A stretch of 64,000 bases of DNA. Source: Agriotes lineatus (lineage: Eukaryota > Arthropoda > Insecta > Coleoptera > Elateridae). A model generated the notes under the pieces. That model was not told the origin of the DNA. It saw only the letters and a list, made by a program, of their open reading frames with translations, and ran no database searches. The position numbers and the translations under genes were made by a program. The number at the start of each line of letters is the position of its first letter. Position 1 is the first letter of the stretch. The stretch spans positions 121,182-185,181 of the forward strand of contig CALNHX010002286.1 of assembly GCA_940337035.1 (NCBI GenBank), written 5' to 3'. Positions 55,700-64,000 of the stretch are shown here, in pieces.

Positions 55700-55913
55700 C
55701 TATACCATAAAATCGGTGGTCTCTTTGTTTGCATCTTTGTTCGCTATCTCCTCCGAAGTTACTGGACCGATTAAACTGTATGATAGCTTAAAATTTTGTA
55801 ATTTTTAGACTTAGATCGTAGGCCGCTTATAGTTTCAAAAAAAGTACGAAAAAGTAAAGTTTTAATTAAATCGTGTAATTAGCGAAGCTAAGCGTAGCTC
55901 GGGTGATTCACTA
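55700..55913 (+). mobile_element. Helitron-like or MITE 3' end, copy 1
   Basis: TCTCCTCCGAAGTTACTGGA then CCGATTAAAC resembles a block widespread in insect non-autonomous elements. The end carries an AGCTAAGCGTAGCT hairpin and then CGGGTGATTCACTA. In the second copy the same end reads CACTAG followed by T, matching the CTRR-T end of Helitrons. Here a MITE abuts it. Confidence 0.4.
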
Positions 55914-56422
55914 TACAGCGTGTTATGGAAATGAGTGCAAATATTTTAACCCGTAATAGAACTCGCTAAACTGAACAACTTCTTCATTTATCATTTTTCG
56001 AAAACGCCCTCAAAACTGAATTAAAATTCAAAACAGTTTTACTCTAAAAATGCATACCCGCCTATGGAATAATATTTTAATTTAATGGCGCAAAACACAA
56101 AAAACTTTTCTTTGATATGCAAACCAACAAAAACTGCATAGGTACTGATAAAACCTTCAGTTCACATCTGGTCACCAACGTACTTTATCAGTTGAGGTAG
56201 GTAAGTTATTGGCCGCATGTGCAAGAACTTTGCAGTTTTAATATGCTTGTGTCTTTCACCTTTAACTTAGATTTGCTCACCAAGCGGCTCGTCAAATTTA
56301 GGGGAGTTAAATGATTGACAAAATATGCGATTAAATGAAAAACGATAAATAGAAAAGTTGTTCATTTTGGTGAGCTCTATCACTGGTTAAAATATTTTCA
56401 CTCATTTCCATAACACCCTGTA
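55914..56422. mobile_element. Mariner-type MITE with 40-bp inverted ends
   Basis: TACAGCGTGTTATGGAAATG then AGTGCAAATATTTTAACC at the left, and at the right the complement of TACAGGGTGTTATGGAAATG then AGTGAAAATATTTTAACC, with TA on both sides. About 509 bp, no ORF. It is related in its tips to the other CAGGGTG families in the window. Confidence 0.85.
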
Positions 56423-56452
56423 TACCATTATAGCACCGCCTTATTCAAAGAA

Positions 56453-56523
56453 GCATCATTGGTTCAGTGGTAGAATGCTCGACTGACACGCGGGCGGCCC
56501 GAGTTCGATTGCCGGCCGATGCA
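56453..56523 (+). tRNA. tRNA-Gly-like sequence, probable pseudogene
   Basis: 71 nt, the length of tRNA-Gly(GCC), with GGTTCAGTGGTAGAATGCTC (D arm and A box) and GAGTTCGATTGCC (T arm) and ending CGATGCA. The anticodon loop CTGACAC gives anticodon GAC instead of GCC, the acceptor stem pairs at about 5 of 7 positions, and the T stem has two mismatches. A T-run (CCTTTTTT) follows at 56525, as for a polymerase III terminator. Most likely a decayed tRNA-Gly copy, less likely a short SINE. Confidence 0.65.
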
Positions 56524-56554
56524 TCCTTTTTTAATTTATATTAATGAATCTCTC

Positions 56555-56594
56555 TTAAATTAGCGAAGCGAAGCATAGCTCGGGTGATTCACTA
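56555..56594 (+). mobile_element. Helitron-like 3' end, copy 2
   Basis: AATTAGCGAAGCGAAGCATA then GCTCGGGTGATTCACTAG, followed by T. It repeats the last ~39 bp of the sequence ending at 55913. Only the terminus is shared. Confidence 0.4.
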
Positions 56595-56599
56595 GTAAT

Positions 56600-59500
56600 A
56601 AATGTTCCTTATATATATTTAGAAACTTGCCATTTAAACTATATTATAGCAATATAACGTCTCACTCTATAGGAGTAGTCGTTTTTAACGAAGTTGTAAT
56701 AATGTTTGAAATAGCTGCTTGACCAAAGCGACTTTCATGTTACATTAATTAAATGTCAGTATCTCGTTCGATCTCCTGGCGAGGTCGGTACAAAAAATTG
56801 ATATTTACATACCTACTATAATTATACTGGAGCTTACGAACTAGTGTTAGAAACATGACAAGAGTTCGAAGTTTTACCGGTAATTATCTGACCTTATACT
56901 ACAAAAAAATTAATGCTACCCTAAACTATCGACGTCTCAGTATCCTACAAACGACTCCTCTTGGGAAGCCACAAGCTTATTCCAACACTTCCTCCTCTTT
57001 TGGCATGTTTCATATTCAGCTTCTGGGCTGGGCTTTAGCTGCTTGAACGCGTTCTCCGGGATCCACTCTGCATGCCCAAATCTTTTTCTCTTAACGGACA
57101 ATTTCAATTTTGAGAACGGCTAGCAAATGTAGGGACTCATTCAGCACTTGTGGAGGGGGGGGGGGTGGACTTGAATAATGAGTTCTTTAGCTAAAAATTT
57201 GTGGTGGTGAAGATGAGATTAGTGGAGGGGAGCGCTATCTTGAAGTATTCAGTCACCGGTTTCCCCGGGTGGAGTTGCTTTCTTATCAGTGCAATTTCCA
57301 ATCTCCAAAAAAACTTCCAGGTAGTATTCCTTGTTCACTAACCTTATGGAGCGTACCCATCTTCGCGGTCAAACGCAGTGAGGATTGTTTTGACATTGTT
57401 CGATTTTGCCGCTTTTTTGCCATTCTTTCTCTACCGTTTTCCACTGCAAAGGCGCTCTCAGTTTCATAGTAGACCCATGGTTCATCACAAAAATGCCCAG
57501 TTTTTTTAATGTTAAGCAAATTCGGACTCTCGGACACCAGAATAAAAACGTGGAGAACCACTGTACTTTGCGCACACATATCAATGCACATTCAAGTTTA
57601 ACTCGAATAAGGTGTGTTTACAAGAACTGAAAAAATCATCGATTGTTTTATTAATAGCTAAACTATTAATGCTTCTGTAAATCACATTTTAGTGAAAGTT
57701 AAACGAGGAATGCCTTTAGTTATTAGCGCAATGGAATTTATTAGGGCATCAAAAGTCTCTAAATTTAGCAACGGTGTTAATGCCTTCGAGACGTGAATGA
57801 TGCGTTGGTTCACAACTTTCGAAGAAATTTAACGAGTAGATCAATCTGCAACAACCCTCCTAACAAGATTTTACGTTAGCGTAATTTAGCACCCGACCGC
57901 TATCCATTAAAATTTATAAACCAATAAATAATACATCAGTGCAGCCTGAAAGCTTCACCAGCGCTTTGAACTTGGAAACAAACTTAATTACCGTGGAAAA
58001 CTTGGCGTTTTCCACCATTCGATCACAGAGTATCATAAGCGAGCCAGATCGGCGCTATTAGATGACGTACTTTTCTTATTGTTCTTCAGTTCACCCTAAA
58101 TTAACCCCGAATATAATAAAATGTCACGCACAGGAACGGGTGGACAAGTTGCCGCACAGTGAAACGACTATACGAAAACTTGGACAATAGGAGAAAACCT
58201 AATATCAAAATATTTTTACTACATTCAGTGTTTTTGCTTCTTGGTTACTTATACAGACGGTTTCACAGCTAATTGTGTATATTGTATAATAATGATTTTT
58301 CATAATACTTTAAACAGACGCATATTTTGTGAGGTGAAAATTTAAAAAAGCTACAGTATTTCACCTCTGTTTAGTAACATTTTGAATATTTTCTCTATAC
58401 ATAAAAAGATCGCATCTTCTTCATTCCAGTTGGTTGAGTATGCACACTGATTTAAGCAAAAATTCTAATAAAATTAAGATTTAAAAAAAAGTCTTGCTAC
58501 ATCGTTATTGCTGCACAGCTACAAACTAACTTTCCTCTAAGGTAAATAAATCGACATGAATAATTATTGAAATTTAATATTGAAATTAGAACATTTTGTG
58601 CTAAACTTTAAACTTCACTGTAAATGAGTGAAAACTGCACTAACCCAAATATGATTTTTAATGCAGAGTGAGCATTGGCAAAATGTTGAATATGTTTTTA
58701 CTAAAAATTGCTCTACCGAAGAGAAAAATAGAGCAGCCGACAAGAAAACCTGAGTATGCGGAATCCAAGCACAGACCTTTGAGTTTTTGTCTAAGCTGCC
58801 AACAGAAAAATTGAACACAACGTTATCTGAATAACAGAATTTTGCTGCTACGATACGTAATTTATTTCTGACTTTATCAAAGAAAATCCTAAACGTGCAA
58901 AAGTATGGAGGTAATTTTGGGAAAACCTTAATAATTCAAATACATATTAGTTTTAAGCAAGAAAAATGCTTCAGAAATGTTTATTAGTGCTAAACTGGCC
59001 AAATTTCAATGAGTGACTACCAAATAATCATCAGCTCACTGCTATCCCATCTTAAAATTCAAAGAATAATTGATTCATTGTTATCCTTGCTGTGAATATA
59101 TTTCTAGATCGAAATATCTGCTTCTATCAAGTTACAGCCACAGCCTCACAACTGATCAATTTGAAGAATCACAAAATCTCACCTAATTTCCAAGTAGGGA
59201 TGTGACAAATGTTCATATCAGTCACAATATAAATAATTTGGAGGTTCATAAAGTGATAATAATTGTAGTGCTTTTTATTTCTAGTCTAGTAGTCATAAGA
59301 TTTACTGTTGCAGTAGCATAGCAATATGGAAGGCCATCTTCTACTAGGTTATCTAGACTAGCATCATTTTAATTTTCCAAAGAAAACATTGCAGCATCTA
59401 CCCAAATATACAGTTCAAAGTATTAGCAGCCATATAGATTCACTGTGTCAATTTTATCGCGCCATAAATATAATAGTATACCACGAACTTTAATTTACGT

Positions 59501-60639
59501 TAGACGGAAAATATGTATTATTATTATAAACGCATCATCATCATCAATATGCTGTTATACGTCATACATCGCTGAAGAAATAAGTGACCTACAATGACCA
59601 GACATTTCTTCCTTTGACTTTTCTCTACTATATACACGCTTTTATTGGATGTTTTGACTGGTCATTACATGTTTCTTATAATCTTCCATATAAATTATGT
59701 CGTGAAAGCAACAATTTCAATGAGCTTTTCGAAATAGGTTAGGTTTATTAGTTAGTATACAACAAGAAAAGGTTTTACTAATGGTGGTAATACAGGTAGA
59801 GAATTTTTCTCATATCCAGAGGTAAAGGCCGATATAACAGGCCTAGACAAAAATAGCTAAAGTTGGGGAACCTACATCGATAAATAACTTGAGTAGAACG
59901 ATGTAAATGAGTGCATTTTATACGCGCAAAGGAGATATCTTAAGTATCAGTGCATAGCACAGGCTATACAAAGGCAACGTTGATTCTTAGCTAAATTTAT
60001 TATTGGCGTTGCTTTATGTTGCGTATGCCATCAAACACACTGTGAAACTGGCCTGTTTTTCTGCAACTGCTCTTGCATGGGGCAGATACAATTGAAGATG
60101 CTCTTGTTCCTATTGAGCAGTTGAGCGAAGAAATCGAGAATCTAATTAAGTCAACGGTGTCAAATAACGAAGATACATACGTTGTTACGATTAGAATGCG
60201 TCTGTATAACTTGGCAGGTCTTTGCGTACAGTCTATTTTATTTCGAGGTCCGTGGTGCGCATTTTGAATTTCGCGCGCGCCCCTCCCGCTTGCATTTCGT
60301 TTATCGGCACGTGAAGCGATAATGGCTTGGCTTCGTTTCCGCGTTCAGTACGTAACATGTTTTATTTTCCCTTGCTTTAAAACCAATTGATTACTTGGAC
60401 AGTGATTCGGTGCTTTAAGTACCATCATTTGTTTATTACAGTTCCTGCTTGGACCCCTTCAGGATCCCGTAGGTTTTGCTTTGGATTTTTGCGGCAATTC
60501 AGCGTTTGCTTCACGAACCGAGTAAATTAATGTACTTAACTATTTTCATCGTTAGAGCATAATTTAATCTCCGTTACATCTTACAGCTGTTGTGGTAGTA
60601 TTTAATGTAATTTATATTTGTACTTTTTAAACTGTGACA
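56600..60639. other. 4 kb without assigned genes
   Basis: An 11-G run at 57155-57165 is the only clear simple repeat. A 101-codon minus frame at 57286-57591 has a mariner-like EPWVYYET but no other support. CATCATCATCATCAA near 59530 may be an RTE 3' scrap. No exon identified. Confidence 0.35.
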
Positions 60640-61013
60640 TAATAACTTACTCGGAAGACGAGTTTATGTGTTTGAGGTGCACCTTAATGTTGCCTATAGT
60701 AATCACCTTACGTTTAACCTATGCTTAGCAAATACATACTCGCAAGTCGAATTTACGGTTTGAGGTGCACCTTAATTCTGCCTACAATAATTACTTTACC
60801 TTTAACCTATGTTTAGCAAATAATCACCTGTACCTTGTACTATATGACATTCATTTCGTGATTATTATACTGTGACACTAGCATTTGGTCTAGTTCTTTG
60901 TTAGTGCTACCTGAATGTATGAGTTTTATTTCAGAATAGTACGCTATTTGAGTTTACGAATTATCAGTGATACCTGGATACACTTGTCGTAATTAAAAGA
61001 TTAGTTGGCGCCC
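60300..61013 (+). repeat. Possible LTR right edge with primer-site-like TGGCGCCC
   Basis: TGGCGCCC at 61006-61013 is the core of the tRNA-Lys-type primer binding site of many LTR retroelements. The preceding ~0.7 kb contains the tandem duplication. But no second LTR, polypurine tract, gag or pol was seen, so this is only a possibility. Confidence 0.2.
60648..60835. repeat. Tandem duplication, ~93-bp unit
   Basis: TTTGAGGTGCACCTTAAT, then TTTAACCTATGYTTAGCAAAT, occurs twice in direct order with about 85-90% identity by eye. It may belong to an LTR or satellite. Confidence 0.75.
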
Positions 61014-61151
61014 GGTTTTGGCTTATTAATTAATCTTTTGTATAAAAGAACTGCACATCGTCTCCTCTGAAGTAGCTTGGCCGGAAAGTGTATCAATGTT
61101 AATCATTAAATTTCTGAAAAAATTAGCCGACGGATCAATTGTAGGTAACAA

Positions 61152-61629
61152 GATTACTGTTATTCTTCTTAACATAGAATTTCGGCTTAGATCGCGTCGT
61201 ATTTGTATATGAACACCCAGCATTTTCTGGCTTAATGTGCCTTGCACCTTGTGAAGTACAGCAAAAACCCGCGCGATGGTCATGCTCTTTGGTGGCTCGT
61301 GTTGTTTGAGTATCTTAAGAACGAGGATCCTTAGGCAGATTTGGCCGTTTTGCTGTTTGTGCATCCATATTCACTAACGTTTCGCAAGACCTTGCAGCTT
61401 GCATCATCAGAGTGAAAGTTGCACTGATGCAAAACGGCCAAATCTGCCTAAGTATCCTCGTTCTCAAGATACTCAAACAACACGAGCCACCAAAGAGCAT
61501 GCCATCGCGCGGGTTTTTGCTCGACTTCACAAGGTGCAAGGCACATTAAGCTAGAAAATGCTGGGTGTTCATTTACAAATACGACGCGGTCTAAGCCGAA
61601 ATTCTATGTTAAGAAGAATAATTCGAGTA
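61152..61629. repeat. Foldback with ~200-bp arms
   Basis: Left arm 61152-61352 and right arm 61429-61629 are inverted copies with few differences (GTGTTCAT..ACAAATACGACGCG, AAGGTGCAAGGCACATTAAG, CTCAAACAACACGAGCCACC). The 76-nt spacer contains AACGTTTCGCAAGACCTTGC and GCATCATCAG, wording that recalls terminal regions of Penelope-like elements. The family is unproven. ORFs across it are by-products of the inverted structure. Confidence 0.8.
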
Positions 61630-61719
61630 ACCGCGAAAGCCTCAAACAGTATATAAGATTGCTGTTGACATCAAATACCCTTATTTCTACTAAAACGCCT
61701 CCTCTTTTCTGTTACTTGT

Positions 61720-63097
61720 TGAATTATAAATAGATCTTCACTAATTTTTGTGTACCATTTCTTAGATATTCCTTTTAATAACCTAAGAGTCTCTGTAGTT
61801 GCTGGGATTGTATCGTTTACCTTTTTTTTGTAAATTGAAACTATGTAATATTTTCCCAGGTTTTAGGAATTCGATTTTCTCACAGGCATATATTGATTAA
61901 ATTTGTAACGTATTTGATGATCATTTTTGTCACGATTCCTTCGGGTCCTGGAGCTCGATTATTCTTCATCGCTCTTATAGCTTCACTCACATCCTCTGTT
62001 GTTACTTCTAGGTGTCCTATTTAAGTCTCCAGTTGGTTTATTCCGATATCGTGTGGTTTAAATTGTCCTCTCTCACCCAGTAAATATTAATAATGTGTTG
62101 TCCAACTGCCCATAGTTATTTTGTTATTGTTTCTTTCCTTTCTATTATTTTTTATAGTTTTTATGCATCACCCTACGTGTGTTGATCGGGGTTATTTTAA
62201 TTTGCTTTCTATATCTGTATTCATGTTATTAATTGTGAATGATTCTGACTCCTTTCGCTATCTCTTTTTAATTAAATTAAATTAAATGCTTCCTTCGAGG
62301 CTTGATGGATGCTTTTATTGATCATATCATGTTCATCGTCAATATCTACCAGTGGTGTAACTCTTGCGCAATTGTTCGTTAAGTCTTCATATGTAGCTCT
62401 GCTTCTACTGTCGTTATATACTCTTCTTTGCTGTTACTTGGATGAATGAATGGATACATAATTTGATAGTAGCAACTAATGATCAGATCCACAATTAGCC
62501 TCTCGCATAATAACTATATGTTGATTGAGAGTCGGCTTTTCTTTATATACTGAAAGTTGAAAGAAACCGTTAATGATATTTAAACGACATATTGCTTACA
62601 GAATTCTATCAGCCCATTTCCACTATCATTTATTTGAGAATTTCCATATCGACCAACTATGCCATCCTTGTTCCTTACTCTAACTTTTCCATTAAAATCA
62701 GCGGCTAATATGATGGACTTCATATTCCTACACTCATCCTTTTTTTTTGGCGCTAGGGGTATCATCAGTTGGAGCATATACTGCTATAATACATATATGT
62801 ATATCTCCTAAGTCCTTTAATCGGCACTGTAATAATTATTCTCTCAATATCATATTGTATATCTTTAGTACTTACTGGAGGGCAGTTATTTCTGATCATA
62901 ATGGATACTCTTGCACTACTTCTTTTTGACTCGACCATCCCTGACCATATGTGTACACAACCCCTTAAATAAATGTTCGGTCCCGTGTCCTTGAACTTAC
63001 TGTCGTGAATGTTTATGTCCAAGAGATTCCACGATACCGTTCCACTGTGTCGCCCTGCTGCGGGCTCATTTACGGCGCAAGATAACGCCGTCCCCAT
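61720..63097 (-). pseudogene. RTE LINE, 5' half (endonuclease and start of RT)
   Basis: Reading down the minus strand: GPNIYLRGCVHIWSG and VSIMIRNNC (endonuclease), YSSICSN, IILAADFNGKVRVRNKDG and GNGLIEFCKQY (the AGDFNAKVG-like core), EANCGSDH (the SDH box, near 62490), the linker SRATYEDLTNNCARVTPLVD and HQASKEAF, then AIRAMKNNRAPGPEGI (near 61960) and KKGKRYNPSNYRDS (near 61800), the first RT motifs. Several frameshifts and stops. The palm, YADD and C-terminus are missing; the fragments at 22713 or 26940 could be of a related family. Confidence 0.85.
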
Positions 63098-64000
63098 CCG
63101 AAATTACGTGTAAATTCCTTTGCTTATTACAGGTATTGTTTCGGGCTCTTTTACGACCTGACATTTCGTGTCGGGGGCGACGATATTGGCTCGTCCCTAT
63201 AAATAGCCACTTCTGTTACATCGCAATCGTAAAACTGCAGCGTTGAGCGTCCCGTCAGAACCCAGCGACGCCCGTAAATACCAGCTGGCACGACGAATGC
63301 AATTCGTAAAAGCCAGGAGGTCGCGTTACATCACGATATGAGGGACGTGTCACGCTATTGGTCAATAAATTGCTGGTGGCTGCAGATAAGTTTGTTGCCT
63401 TTATCTAACTCCTGATAGCTCCTCATCCGCGAGGCCATGCAAGGTCTCTTCCAAGGTGGAAGGTTGACATTTTGATCCAGTGCAGTCGGGCCAAAGGCCG
63501 AAGCGTCTGAGTGAGTTATTACGACAGGTTTACTACTGCGCAGGCCGTTAGGTTGCTTCTTTTGTTTTTGCTGTGCGACCACGGCATGTTTATAATGGAA
63601 ACATCTAAACAATCAGATGTTGAAAATACACTTTACTTTCCCCAACCTGCAGTCTGTTTATAGTTAGGATATCTGCCAATATCTGGTGTTCCATATAGTA
63701 CACAACCACCACTGTATAAGAAACCTGTGTTTTGATTAGACTGAAATATCTATATATTTAAAACGTGAAGCGTTTTCTTTCGACATCTATTTTGAGACTT
63801 CCACCGGGCCGATTTTGATAATTTTTTTTTAAATGAAAGCCTTTACCGTGTAGATGTGCACAAAAGTCCTAAATTGAAAGTAAATTGATAATTTTTAGAG
63901 AAAAACCATTATACTTTAGCTCTCAAGTGGTTGTAGCCGGCCTCCCGATTATTGCACTGGACTACTGCAGCTACTAAATGTTTATTTGAAATCAACGGTC
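63098..64000. other. Unassigned right edge
   Basis: 63100-63600 is GC-richer than average and has an 85-codon minus frame (63355-63612) without known motifs; possibly transposon UTR belonging to the RTE element 5' side. 63771-63860 has CCACCGGGCCGATTTTGATA, similar in style to the Helitron-like block near 55760. Confidence 0.3.

Noticed and set aside
57286..57591. Minus-strand frame with EPWVYYETES, similar to the GDE.WVYYY.PE box of mariner transposase
   Set aside because: Only one short motif fits; the flanking residues, the other catalytic D positions and mariner termini could not be found.
59528..59700. CATCATCATCATCAA stretch resembling RTE 3' ends
   Set aside because: No readable RTE C-terminus next to it; simple repeats are common.
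60073..60267. 64-codon ORF with acidic stretch (EQLSEEIENLIKST)
   Set aside because: Looks protein-like but is short, with no domain or splice support.

Overview
This window looks like AT-rich chromosomal DNA from an insect or close arthropod. The evidence is one spliced exon of a conserved animal gene, the insect-type telomere unit TTAGG in one repeat, tRNA- and 5S-derived SINEs, and the range of LINEs and DNA transposons. I see no operons, CRISPR arrays, phage or other prokaryotic features. Nearly everything recognisable is a transposable element or an inverted-repeat sequence.

Layout. 0.0-0.9 kb: a palindromic repeat, a Jockey-type reverse-transcriptase (RT) scrap and a dispersed repeat. 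0.9-6.2 kb: a LOA/I-group LINE on the minus strand with both ORFs open and a 3' tail, running into a 23-N gap. 6.2-9.7 kb: a decayed CR1/Jockey-like LINE split by a hAT element that itself carries a second hAT with a perfect 8-bp target duplication and a 180-bp palindrome. 10-11.4 kb: a foldback repeat and a tRNA-derived SINE. 12.07-12.14 kb: a 74-nt exon on the plus strand matching the I-BAR (IMD) domain of MTSS1/missing-in-metastasis, with good splice sites. The rest of the window is probably intron of that gene. 13.0-14.6 kb: a decayed LINE with two MITEs inserted side by side. 15-21 kb: MITEs, a long palindrome, a SINE and a 1.7-kb element with TAGAGTTCC termini. 22.7-27.5 kb: a graveyard of RTE and CR1 fragments plus a foldback MITE holding a TTAGG stretch. 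27.5-42 kb: mostly featureless intron-like DNA with scattered MITEs. 42.6-45.2 kb: a 2.6-kb element with ~0.7-kb inverted arms, a 6-bp target duplication, and tRNA-like modules in both arms. 48.5-48.9 kb: a composite SINE with a tRNA-like head and a 5S rRNA-like segment. 53.3-54.4 kb: a DNA transposon with an 8-bp duplication and a decayed THAP-like reading frame. 55.7-56.6 kb: Helitron-like ends around a mariner-type MITE and a tRNA-Gly-like sequence. 60-63.1 kb: a possible LTR edge, a 0.48-kb foldback and the 5' half of an RTE element.

The only host coding sequence I can support is the I-BAR exon. The LINE ORFs are the only long intact reading frames. The most unusual structure is the giant inverted-repeat element at 42.6-45.2 kb. 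All family assignments come from reading motifs by eye, and no database search was run.
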